64,000 nucleotides of DNA from DATCLS01 sp035296625 (GTDB taxonomy: Bacteria; Actinomycetota; Acidimicrobiia; Acidimicrobiales; VFJN01). The translations under genes and the position numbers were made by a program. The notes below the pieces were generated by a model. It did no database searches. It was not told the origin of the DNA and worked only from the letters and a program-made list of their open reading frames with translations. Positions 25,000 to 32,734 of this stretch are shown here, one piece after another; position 1 is the first letter of the stretch; the number at the start of each line of letters is the position of its first letter. The stretch is taken from the NCBI GenBank assembly GCA_035296625.1, contig DATHAO010000062.1, positions 1 to 64,000 of the forward strand, read 5' to 3'.

Positions 25000-26670
25000 T
25001 CAGGGGTCGCCCGTGATCTGGCCGGGGTTGAGGTTGTGACCGGGATCGAGCCCGTCGAAGAGGGTCCGCAGCAGCGTGAGGCCGGTGGGGGAGATGTCGT
25101 CGGCCAGCCAGCGGGCTTGCTCGCGGCCGACGGCGTGGTGGTGCGACAGCGTGCCGCCGTGGTCGATGAACGCCTGCTGGATCGCCGTCTTCACGACGTC
25201 GTACTGGTGCACCGGGTCGTGGCCCCCCGCCCGGCGGAACGCGAACGTGACGCACAGGCAGGCGCCCGTCCGGTACGAGTGCGAGAGGTGGCACATCACC
25301 CAGCCCCTCACGCCGATCGTGGCGAACGCCTTCTCGGCCGCCTCGACCACGCCGTCGTAGACCCCGCGGAGCCGCGACCAGGGGGCGGCGGTCTCACTCA
25401 CGTCCGCCAGGCCGCCCCGGTCGAGCAGGAAGTCGCGGATGTAGGGCGTGTCGAACTTCTTCTGGTCGTAGAGCGTCCCCGGCCCGGCGCCGAGACCCAC
25501 GCCCCCGTGCGCCTTCGTGCTGCGTTCCACCAGGCGGCGCTGGGCCCGCACGTGGGGGGCGCTGCCCTCGTAGCCGACGAAGGCGAGGCACAGCCGGTCG
25601 GGGTCGTAGCCCTTGATCCGGCGCAGGTACGCCCGGAGCAGCCACGACGCCAACGCGGAGAAGAAGGAGCCGGCCCGCCGGGTCGCCATCGAGAACGCCG
25701 TCTCGTTGGCGTCGGAGAGGCGGGTCACCGAGGGGGCGGCGTCGCCGACCGCGACCTCGCGCAGGGCGGCGAGGCCGGCGTCCCAGTCGGGGAACATGTA
25801 CGCGAGGATGCGGCGCTCGGCCGGCAGGCGGTGGACGACGACCGTGGCCTCGGTGATGACGCCGAGCCGGCCCTCGCTGCCGAGCACCATCTCGCGCACG
25901 CTGGGTCCGGTCGACGTCGCGGGCACCGGGCGGGTGGCGAGCGTGCCGGTCGGGGTGACGACGCGCACGGCCCGGGTGATGTCGGCGATGTCGCCGTACC
26001 GGTCGGACTGCATGCCCGAGGACCGGGTGGCGATCCACCCGCCGAGTGACGAGTGGGTGAAGCTGTCGGGGAAATGGCCGAGCGTCCAGCCCCGCTCGCC
26101 GAGCTGGGCCTCGATGCGGGGGCCGAGCGCCCCGGCCTCGACGCGGGCCAGGCCGGCTTCCTCGTCGAGCTCGAGCAGGCGGTCCATGCGCCCGAGGTCG
26201 ACCGAGACAACTGTGCGGGTCTCGTGGCGCGGGGCCTCGAGGCTGCCCGAGATGTTCGTTCCGCCGCCGAACGGGATGATCACGGCGTCGGCGGCCAGCG
26301 CCGAGCGGACCACGTCGTCGACCTGGCTCTCGTCGCCGGGGTAGACGACGAGATCGGGCAGGCGCCCGAGCTCGCCCCGACGGATGCGGACCAGATCGCG
26401 CAGGCTCTTGCCGTAGGTGTGGGTGACCCGGTCGAGGGCGTCGTCGTGGACGTGCTCGGCGCCGACCGCCCGGCCGAGCGCCGCGCGCAGCTCGGGCGTG
26501 GCCATCGGCGGGGGGATCGGCAGGTCGGCGACCAGGGGCACGCCCGCCGGGGGCGCGTCGAGGTCGAGGCCGATCCTCTCGTGCACGAACGGGCCGAGGG
26601 CCGGCTTGTCGGTGTGGTCGAAGGCGATGCCCTCCTCGCCCCAGCCCCACCACTTCATGTGCTGGACCAT
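25000..26670 (-). CDS. FAD-binding oxidase, alkyl-dihydroxyacetonephosphate synthase-like
   Basis: 556 residues of the VAO/PCMH flavoprotein family. FAD-binding half: DLVVYPGDESQVDDVVRSA, IIPFGGGTNISGSLE, GHFPDSFTHSSLGGWIATRS. C-terminal cap: CHLSHSYRTGACLCVTFAF and HHHAVGREQARWL, the His-rich and SH..GAC segments seen in AGPS. GAGGAGGGGACG precedes ATG 26670. AGPS-like enzymes form ether-lipid precursors; bacterial members may act on other hydroxy acids. The start MVQHMKWWGWG is a family hallmark. Confidence 0.87.
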   Translation of the reverse strand: MVQHMKWWGWGEEGIAFDHTDKPALGPFVHERIGLDLDAPPAGVPLVADLPIPPPMATPELRAALGRAVGAEHVHDDALDRVTHTYGKSLRDLVRIRRGELGRLPDLVVYPGDESQVDDVVRSALAADAVIIPFGGGTNISGSLEAPRHETRTVVSVDLGRMDRLLELDEEAGLARVEAGALGPRIEAQLGERGWTLGHFPDSFTHSSLGGWIATRSSGMQSDRYGDIADITRAVRVVTPTGTLATRPVPATSTGPSVREMVLGSEGRLGVITEATVVVHRLPAERRILAYMFPDWDAGLAALREVAVGDAAPSVTRLSDANETAFSMATRRAGSFFSALASWLLRAYLRRIKGYDPDRLCLAFVGYEGSAPHVRAQRRLVERSTKAHGGVGLGAGPGTLYDQKKFDTPYIRDFLLDRGGLADVSETAAPWSRLRGVYDGVVEAAEKAFATIGVRGWVMCHLSHSYRTGACLCVTFAFRRAGGHDPVHQYDVVKTAIQQAFIDHGGTLSHHHAVGREQARWLADDISPTGLTLLRTLFDGLDPGHNLNPGQITGDP

Positions 26671-26683
26671 CGTCCCCTCCTCC

Positions 26684-26923
26684 TCACGTGCAAGCGAGCT
26701 TGGCCACGACCGGGGCGCGCGCGTCGAGCACGTCCCACAGGACCCCGATGGGCGAGATGCCGAAGCGCTCGCGGCGCTCGATCAGGTCGTCAGCGACCTG
26801 CGCGGTGGTGCCGCACAGGGCGTGTGGGCCGGCCAGTGTCTCCTCCGGCGTGAGGCCGAAGCCGGCGGCCAGCGCCTCCGCCACGCCGCGGCGGTCGCGG
26901 AACGGGCGGTCGGCGTGCCTCAC
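26684..26923 (-). pseudogene. C-terminal remnant of an LLM-class oxidoreductase
   Basis: Only ~80 residues remain: AEALAAGFGLTPEETLAGPH, GTTAQVADDLIERRERFGIS and a final DALAPVVA-like helix (DARAPVVAKL). This is the last quarter of an F420-type LLM enzyme. An in-frame TAG lies just upstream of the GTG at 26923, so the TIM-barrel core is absent. It sits 13 bases from the flavoprotein start and could be transcribed with it. Confidence 0.75.
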
Positions 26924-26973
26924 GCCCTCAACCTAATTCGGCGGCCGCGCCCGGCTCCTCGGCCGCCGTGGTT

Positions 26974-27029
26974 CCTTGCGGCGTCCTCGCGGTAGATCCG
27001 TGCGCCGAACGCGCGGATCTGCCGCAAGG
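26974..27029. terminator. Long two-part hairpin, probable terminator
   Basis: Outer arms CCTTGCGGC (26974-26982) and GCCGCAAGG (27021-27029) are perfect. Inner arms AGATCCGTGCG (26994-27004) and CGCGCGGATCT (27010-27020) pair with one G-U, loop CCGAA. The 11 bases between outer and inner left arms form a bulge. It lies after the glycolipid-binding gene and before the LLM remnant, with no U-tract, as is common in actinobacteria. Confidence 0.65.
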
Positions 27030-27049
27030 TACCGGGGCTTCCCGGGTCG

Positions 27050-27709
27050 TCAGCCCGCGAGGCGGGTGGCGAGGCCGGGATAGTGGCGGACGAGCCCGTC
27101 GGCATCGAGATCGAGCGTGGCGGCGAACGTCCCGCTGGTGAAGCCGACGAGCGCCCCGCCCCCGTCCGCCGGCCCGAGCGCGGTGTACGTCTGGGGCGAC
27201 ACGTGCAGGGTCAGGTCCGGCACGTCGACCCAGGCCATGACCAGGTCGACCGCCGGACCGCCACCCCGCCGGGCCGCGGCGACGAGGTCGTGGCGCAGCA
27301 CCGGCATCGTGTTCGTGACCGGGCACAGCGCCAGGTCGCAGTCGAGCGCCGCGTCGAGGCCCGTCACGTCGAGGGCGTGGCCCTCGCCGTGACCCTCGCC
27401 GTCGCCGTCGGTGGCGTCGCGGCGGCTGGCGGACCACGTACCGGCGTCGGAGCGGACCAGGTCGAGGCGCCGGGCCCAGCCGTCGCCACGGGCCCGCACC
27501 GACAGCCGGCGGGTCACCCAGCCCGGACCGGTCGTCAGCACCCAGTCCAGCGCGTGGCCCGCCACGGCGCTCGTGCCCCGGGCCGCCATGCGGTCGGGAC
27601 CGAGCACCACGTGGGCGGCCTCGGTGCGGACCGGGTCCGGGCCGCGCCAGGCCACATCGCGGGCCCGGGACGTCGCCGGCGTCCGTGTGGAGGTGGGGCT
27701 GGTGGCCAT
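27050..27709 (-). CDS. Putative glycolipid-binding protein (DUF1089-like)
   Basis: 219 residues from ATG 27709 with GGAGGAGCG upstream. Family-like blocks: AHVVLGPDRMAARGT, TRRLSVRARGDGWARRLDLV, GLDAALDCDLALCPVTNTMP, FTSGTFAATLDLDADGLVRH and a final YPGLATRL. The calycin-like DUF1089 fold is associated with glycolipid binding in mycobacteria. No signal peptide is visible. A strong hairpin follows the stop. Function is a family-level guess. Confidence 0.7.
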   Translation of the reverse strand: MATSPTSTRTPATSRARDVAWRGPDPVRTEAAHVVLGPDRMAARGTSAVAGHALDWVLTTGPGWVTRRLSVRARGDGWARRLDLVRSDAGTWSASRRDATDGDGEGHGEGHALDVTGLDAALDCDLALCPVTNTMPVLRHDLVAAARRGGGPAVDLVMAWVDVPDLTLHVSPQTYTALGPADGGGALVGFTSGTFAATLDLDADGLVRHYPGLATRLAG

Positions 27710-27885
27710 GGCGTCGCTCCTCCCCGCAATGTTGTGCAGATCGTGGGGCGCGGGCGCCACCTCCCGCACGACATTGCCCGTGGGACGTGGCGCTTCGGTG
27801 CCTGCGACGGCTGCCCGCCCCCGCCCGGCTCGGGGTCCGGGCGTGCGCCACCACACGGCGGTCCGGTCCACCTTGCGACCTCCTC

Positions 27886-27976
27886 GTCGAGGAACAGGTC
27901 GCGGGTGAGGCACCCGGCCAGCAGGTCGAGGTAGCGGGCGGCCGGCTCGGGGATCGGGGGGCGCACCCGGCGTCAT
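27886..27976 (-). pseudogene. N-terminal remnant, probably of a TylF/MycF-type O-methyltransferase
   Basis: About 30 codons read PEPAARYLDLLAGCLTRDLF followed by LDEEV, resembling the conserved first helix of macrocin O-methyltransferase-family proteins. Homology then stops. A GTG at 27966 opens this frame; an ATG at 27976 would join it if one base is removed from a six-G run (27956-27961). Too short to be active. Confidence 0.4.
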
Positions 27977-28006
27977 GACCCACGGCGCTCCGTACCCTGT
28001 CCGCCC

Positions 28007-28846
28007 ATGGAATCCGGCTTCGGGTACTTCGCCACCCACGATGCGGTCGATCCGGCCACGCTGGCCCGCCTGGTCGAGGAGCGCGGCCACGCCGCCCTCG
28101 TCTTCGCCGAGCACACCCACATCCCGGTGGGCGACGGCACCGCCCGCAACGCCGCGGGCGGCCCGCTCGGGCGCCGGTACGCCCACACGCATGACCTGGT
28201 GGTGGCGTGCACGGCGGCCGGGCTCGCGACCTCGCGCCTGCACGTCGGCAGCGGCGTCTGCCTCGTGCCCCAGCACGACCCGATCTTGCTGGCCAAGGCG
28301 GTCGCCAGCATCGGCCACCTCACGGGCGGCCGGTTCGAGATGGGCATCGGCGCCGGGTGGAACGTCCCCGAGATGCGCAACCACGGCACCGAGCCCGACC
28401 GGCGTTTCGCCATCATGCGGGAGCGGGTCGAGGCCATGAAGCAGATCTGGACCGACGACGCCGCCGAGTACCACGGCGAGCACGTGTCGTTCGACCCGAT
28501 CTGGTCGTGGCCGAAACCGGCCCAGCGCCCGCACCCGCCGGTGCTCGTGGGGGGCGCCGGCCCCAGGGTCCTCGACAGGGTGCTCGCCTACGGCGACGGC
28601 TGGCTGCCCAACTACGGCGACGGCGTGCTCGATCGGGTCGAAGAGCTGTTCCGGCGCGCCGAGGACGCCGGCCGCCGCGTCGAGGTGCAGGTGCTCTCGG
28701 CCCCGGCCGACCCCAGGGCGCTGGAGGCCTGCGAGGCCGCCGGCGTGCGCCGGGTGATGATGTGGCTGCCGTCGGCCGGCATCGACCGCCTCCAGCGGGA
28801 GATGGACGCGTTCGAGGCGGCGCTCGCCGACGCCCGCGGCGAGTGA
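28007..28846 (+). CDS. LLM-class F420-dependent oxidoreductase
   Basis: 279 residues covering a whole small LLM TIM barrel: ARLVEERGHAALVFAEHTHI, LHVGSGVCLVPQHDPILLAK, HLTGGRFEMGIGAGWNVPEM, HPPVLVGGAGPRVLDRVLAY. The GAGWN..E motif is typical of the probable-F420 families. TACCCT lies eight bases before the ATG, so the leader is two bases or less. Substrate unknown. Confidence 0.88.
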   Translation: MESGFGYFATHDAVDPATLARLVEERGHAALVFAEHTHIPVGDGTARNAAGGPLGRRYAHTHDLVVACTAAGLATSRLHVGSGVCLVPQHDPILLAKAVASIGHLTGGRFEMGIGAGWNVPEMRNHGTEPDRRFAIMRERVEAMKQIWTDDAAEYHGEHVSFDPIWSWPKPAQRPHPPVLVGGAGPRVLDRVLAYGDGWLPNYGDGVLDRVEELFRRAEDAGRRVEVQVLSAPADPRALEACEAAGVRRVMMWLPSAGIDRLQREMDAFEAALADARGE

Positions 28847-28935
28847 TGCGGCTGCGCCCGTTCACGCGTCGGCGGCGAGCGTCCGCGGTGGCCCACGCCG
28901 TGGCGCGGGTGACGGCAGGGCGCCGGCGGACGACC

Positions 28936-28941
28936 TAGGGT
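28936..28941 (+). promoter_or_regulatory. -10 hexamer of a leaderless promoter
   Basis: TAGGGT followed by exactly six bases and the GTG at 28948. No good -35 is seen at 17-18 bases. The upstream 100 bp are otherwise featureless. Confidence 0.5.
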
Positions 28942-28947
28942 GCGGGC

Positions 28948-29376
28948 GTGCCGAGCGACCTGGGTCTGAAGGCGATGAACGCGGTCCACCGAGTCCTCCT
29001 CACGGTCAGCGGGGGCCGCATCGGCTGGTCGGCCATGGACATGCCCGTCCTCGAGCTGACGACGACGGGGCGCAAGAGCGGCAAGCCGCGGTCGGTGATG
29101 CTCACCTCGCCGGTGCAGGAGGGCTCGACGCTGGTCATCGTGGCGTCCCGGGGCGGCGACGACCACCACCCGGCCTGGTTCCTCAACCTGCGCGATCAGC
29201 CGGCCGTCGAGGTGGCTTTGCAGGGTGCGCCTCGCGCTCCCTACACCGCCCGGGTCGCCACGGCTGACGAGCGGGACCGTCTGTGGCCGAAGGTCACGGC
29301 CGACCACGGCAACTACGCGGGCTACCAGCGCAAGACGGAGCGCGAGATCCCGCTCGTGCTGCTCGATCCCGCCTGA
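28948..29376 (+). CDS. F420-dependent nitroreductase-family (Ddn-like) protein
   Basis: 142 residues of the deazaflavin-dependent nitroreductase group (split barrel, DUF385). Hallmarks: ELTTTGRKSGKPRSVML, VIVASRGGDDHHPAWFLNLR, AVEVALQG, and DHGNYAGYQRKTEREIPLVL. These proteins reduce quinones or nitro compounds with F420H2, often at the membrane. GTG start fixed by the leaderless hexamer. Confidence 0.88.
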   Translation: MPSDLGLKAMNAVHRVLLTVSGGRIGWSAMDMPVLELTTTGRKSGKPRSVMLTSPVQEGSTLVIVASRGGDDHHPAWFLNLRDQPAVEVALQGAPRAPYTARVATADERDRLWPKVTADHGNYAGYQRKTEREIPLVLLDPA

Positions 29377-29416
29377 CCGCGGCGCGGCGGGCGGGCACGG
29401 CTACGGTCCCGCCATC

Positions 29417-30331
29417 GTGAGCGCGCACGTCCCCGGCGCCGGCCGTCCGAGCCCCGGGATCGTCACCGTGGCCCGGCTCGACGCCGCCAGCGCCTGGCGC
29501 CGCTACGGGGCGACCGACGGCACCCGGACGCCCGACCCCGCCGCCGGCTGGGTCGTGCTGTCCGAGCGCTTGACCCACGCCGACGCCGTCGACCGCTGGG
29601 TGCGCACCGAGCGGGAGACCACGGCGGCCGGGCACGCCGACCTGGCCGGGGCGCTGATCGTCTACCGCCTCGCCGGATCGCTCGCCGAGCTGGTCGTCGG
29701 TCCTCTGCTGGACCAGCGACGGGTGGTCGCTCTGGCGCCGGACCGGTTCGCCGTGCGCTTCGGCGATGCCGCTCGCGTCGACGGCGTCGCCGTCCTCGGC
29801 CCCGAGATCGCGGTCCTGCCCGACGACCCCGACGCCGGCCGCCCGGGCACGACCGTCGTGCCCGACGAGGACGCTCTGCGGTCGGCCGCGGTCGACAGCC
29901 TGGTGGCGGTGTACCAGCCGCTGAGCGCCGCAGTGCGGGCCAGCGCCCCGTTCGGCCTGCGGGGCATGTGGGGCACGCTCGCCGACCACGTGGCCGAGGG
30001 TGTGCTCGCCCGGGCCCGCGACCGGGGCGACGACGCCGGGCGGGCGTGGGCGGCGGCCGACGCCGTCATCGATGCCCTGGCGGCCCGGGTGCCGCTGCTG
30101 CGGGTGCGGCCCCACCCCCAGCGGGTGGTCGCCGGCGGCCGCCGGGGCATCTATGCCACCAAGGGCACGTGCTGCCTCATCTACAAGGCCGAGCCGCTCG
30201 ACCCGGCGCTGCCCGTCCGGATCGCGGCGGCCCGCCGCCTCGACGCGGCTGCGTGCACATCGTGCCCGCTCCGCTCGGACGAGGACCGGCGCGAGCGTTA
30301 CGCCCGCCACCTCGCCGGCGCGGGCGGCTGA
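29417..30331 (+). CDS. FhuF-like [2Fe-2S] ferric-siderophore reductase family protein
   Basis: 304 residues. The C-terminus carries the CC-x(n)-C-x2-C cluster motif of the FhuF family: GTCCLIYKAE and ACTSCPLRSDEDRRERYARH. The preceding domain (APFGLRGMWGTLADHVAEGV) fits the IucA/FhuF-type helical core. Such proteins release iron from siderophores by reduction in the cytoplasm. No siderophore genes are adjacent. TACGGT lies nine bases before the GTG, so the leader is very short. Confidence 0.8.
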   Translation: MSAHVPGAGRPSPGIVTVARLDAASAWRRYGATDGTRTPDPAAGWVVLSERLTHADAVDRWVRTERETTAAGHADLAGALIVYRLAGSLAELVVGPLLDQRRVVALAPDRFAVRFGDAARVDGVAVLGPEIAVLPDDPDAGRPGTTVVPDEDALRSAAVDSLVAVYQPLSAAVRASAPFGLRGMWGTLADHVAEGVLARARDRGDDAGRAWAAADAVIDALAARVPLLRVRPHPQRVVAGGRRGIYATKGTCCLIYKAEPLDPALPVRIAAARRLDAAACTSCPLRSDEDRRERYARHLAGAGG

Positions 30332-30514
30332 GCGCCCCGCGACCGATCGGCCGCGCGCTGCCGGCCCGGTGCCGGGCGGGTCCTGTCGCCTGCGGTGCCG
30401 GCCTACCGCCGCAGGGGAAAACCCGCCCCAGCACCGGCCGGCATCCTGAGCGCCACCCGCCCGGCATCTCGTCGGCGAGGGTGCCCGGACCCGGCCGCCA
30501 CCTCGTCGGCACGA

Positions 30515-30544
30515 TCACCGGCTGCGCAGGAGCGCAGCCGGTGA
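30515..30544. terminator. Bidirectional hairpin terminator
   Basis: TCACCGGCTGCGC (30515-30527), loop AGGA, GCGCAGCCGGTGA (30532-30544): a perfect 13-bp stem. It sits between the convergent FhuF-like and SOD genes, four bases from the SOD stop codon. No U-tract on either side. Confidence 0.8.
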
Positions 30545-30547
30545 GGA

Positions 30548-31135
30548 TCAGGCCTTTGCCAGGTTCTCGGCCGTGAACTCCCAGTTCGCCAAGTTCCCGA
30601 GCCACGTCTCGATGTAAGCCGGGCGGGCGTTCTGGTAGTCGAGGTAGTACGCGTGCTCCCACACGTCGAGCGTGATGAGCGCCGTCTGGCCGTGGGCCAG
30701 GGGCAGGTCGGCGTCCTTGGTCTGCACGATCTCGAGGCCGTTCGCGCCCTGGACGAGCCACGTCCAGCCCGAGCCGAACAGCGTCTTCGCCTTGTCGGTG
30801 AACTGCTGCTTGAAGTCGTCGACCGAGCCGAACGACTGCTCGATGGCCGCCCTCAGGTCGCCGTCGGGGTCGCCCCCACCGCTGGGCGACAGGCAGTTCC
30901 AGAAGAACGTGTGGTTCCACGTCTGGGCGGCGTTGTTGAAGAGCCCGCCCGGAGGGGCCGCCTGGATGATCTCCTCGAGCGGCTTGCCCTCGGCCTCGGT
31001 GCCCTCGATGAGCCCGTTGAGGTTGTTGATGTAGGTGGCGTGGTGCTTGCCGTGGTGGAACTCGAGAGTGCGCTCGCTCATGTGTGGGGCGAGAGCGTCC
31101 TTCGGGTACGGCAGCGGGGGAAGCTCGAAAGCCAT
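30548..31135 (-). CDS. sodB: Iron/manganese superoxide dismutase
   Basis: 195 residues with all four metal ligands in context: LEFHHGKHHATYINNLN (first His), AQTWNHTFFWNCLSP (second His), and ITLDVWEHAYYLDYQNARPAY (Asp and third His). The residues AQTWNHTFFW and the length favour the iron-type or cambialistic form. Converts superoxide to H2O2 and O2 in the cytoplasm. Single-gene unit ended by a perfect hairpin. Confidence 0.95.
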   Translation of the reverse strand: MAFELPPLPYPKDALAPHMSERTLEFHHGKHHATYINNLNGLIEGTEAEGKPLEEIIQAAPPGGLFNNAAQTWNHTFFWNCLSPSGGGDPDGDLRAAIEQSFGSVDDFKQQFTDKAKTLFGSGWTWLVQGANGLEIVQTKDADLPLAHGQTALITLDVWEHAYYLDYQNARPAYIETWLGNLANWEFTAENLAKA

Positions 31136-31257
31136 GTCGACTCCTCGGATCGCGGGCGACGGGCGGCGCGCGAGCGCCGCGGGCTTCGACGCTATCGCGG
31201 GCTCGTCGCGACGTCGGTCGGCCGCTGTGACGTCGCCCAGGGTGCGACGCTGGGCCC

Positions 31258-32520
31258 GTGGCCCACCCCCCGACCGACCGCCGCCATGCCGAGGCGCTCG
31301 ATGCCGCCGACCCCCTGGCCGGCTTCCTGTCCGAGTCCGTCGTGGCCGACCCCGACCTGCTGTACCTGGACGGCAACTCCCTCGGGCGGCTCACGCACAG
31401 GGTCCGGCGCCGCCTGGCCGACGTCGTCGACGCCGGCTGGGGCGCCGGGCTCGTCCGCTCGTGGGAGGAGTGGATCGACCTGCCCGCCCGGGTGGGGGAC
31501 GCCCTCGCCGCCCACCTGCTCGGCGCCCGGCCGGGCGAGGTGGTCGTCGGCGACTCGACCACGGTCGAGCTCTACAAGGCGGCCGACGCGGTCCTCGCCG
31601 CCCGGCCCGGGGCGCGGGCGCTGGTCACCGACGACGACAACTTCCCCACCGACCGCTACGTGCTCGAGGGACTCGCCGCCCGCCACGGGCTCGACTACCG
31701 CGAACTGGCGAGCCACCCGGTGGACGGGCCCGACGCCGCCGCCCTGGTCCCGGCGCTCGACGGCGCAGCGCTGCTCTGCCTGTCGCACGTGGCCTACCGG
31801 TCCGGTGCGCTCGCCGACATGGCGGGTCTGACCCGGCTGGCCCGCGAGCACGGTGCGCTGACCCTATGGGACCTCTCGCACGCCGTCGGCGCCGTGCCGA
31901 TCGACCTCACGGGCGCCGGGGTCGACCTGGCCGTGGGCTGCACCTACAAGTACGTCAACGGCGGTCCCGGCGCTCCGGCGTTCACCTACGTGCGGCGCGA
32001 GCGGCAGGGTGAGCTGCGCCAGCCGATCTGGGGCTGGTTCGGCCAGGGCGACCAGTTCGCCATGGGCGCCGGCTACCGGCCGGCCGAAGGCATCGCCGCC
32101 TGGCTCACCGGGTCACCCGCAGTGCTCGGCCTGGCCTGCGTCGAGGAGGGCGTCGGCCTGCTGGCCGAGGCCGGCATCGACCGCCTCCGGGCCAAGGGGA
32201 TGGCGCTCACGTCGCTGGTGGTCGACCTCGCCGACGCCTGGCTGGCGCCGCTCGGCTTCACGCTGGCCAGCCCGCGCGACGCGGGGCGCCGGGGGGGTCA
32301 TGTGACGCTCGCCCATCCCGACGGCCGCCGCATCGCCCAGGCCCTGATCGAGGTGGCCGGCGTCGTGCCGGATTTTCGGGCCCCCGATCGCATCCGCCTC
32401 GGTCCGGCCCCGATCGCCACCCGCTTCACCGACGTGTGGGACGCCCTGGACCGGCTCCGCCGCCTCGTGGCCGATCGCGGCCACGAGCACGTGGCGCTCT
32501 CCGCTCGCCGCGTCACGTAG
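31258..32520 (+). CDS. kynU: Kynureninase
   Basis: 420 residues of the PLP-dependent class V aminotransferase fold. Motifs: YLDGNSLGRL, VVGDSTTVELYK, WDLSHAVGAVPIDL (Asp binding the pyridine N) and GCTYKYVNGGPGAPAF with the Schiff-base Lys. It cleaves kynurenine to anthranilate and alanine. No other tryptophan-catabolic gene is next to it. GTG start at 31258. Confidence 0.93.
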   Translation: MAHPPTDRRHAEALDAADPLAGFLSESVVADPDLLYLDGNSLGRLTHRVRRRLADVVDAGWGAGLVRSWEEWIDLPARVGDALAAHLLGARPGEVVVGDSTTVELYKAADAVLAARPGARALVTDDDNFPTDRYVLEGLAARHGLDYRELASHPVDGPDAAALVPALDGAALLCLSHVAYRSGALADMAGLTRLAREHGALTLWDLSHAVGAVPIDLTGAGVDLAVGCTYKYVNGGPGAPAFTYVRRERQGELRQPIWGWFGQGDQFAMGAGYRPAEGIAAWLTGSPAVLGLACVEEGVGLLAEAGIDRLRAKGMALTSLVVDLADAWLAPLGFTLASPRDAGRRGGHVTLAHPDGRRIAQALIEVAGVVPDFRAPDRIRLGPAPIATRFTDVWDALDRLRRLVADRGHEHVALSARRVT

Positions 32521-32540
32521 CCGGCCGGCCCCCGCCGTCC

Positions 32541-32592
32541 AGCTCTGGTGACGAGATTGGTTGGTAAACAACCCAATTCCGTCACCAGAGCT
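32541..32592. repeat. 52-bp AT-richer inverted repeat
   Basis: Arms AGCTCTGGTGACG and CGTCACCAGAGCT (13 bp, perfect) enclose a second stem ATTGGTTG / CAACCCAAT with loop GTAAA. It stands 20 bp after kynU in a strongly GC-rich setting. It could terminate kynU, but the symmetric outer arms and foreign composition also fit a small dispersed repeat (MITE/REP-like). The remaining 140 bp before the next gene hold only TAGGGT (32701) as a possible -10. Confidence 0.65.
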
Positions 32593-32734
32593 GCGCTCGA
32601 CCTCCTCGACGGGTCCTCCACCACGGCCGCCGGCTGCTGCGGGCGGTGGGTGCCCGCCGTCAGGTGGGCGGCGCTGCGCCGAGCGCTCCGCCCGGCGGCG
32701 TAGGGTCGGGCACACCACGAGGGGAGGGGACGCG

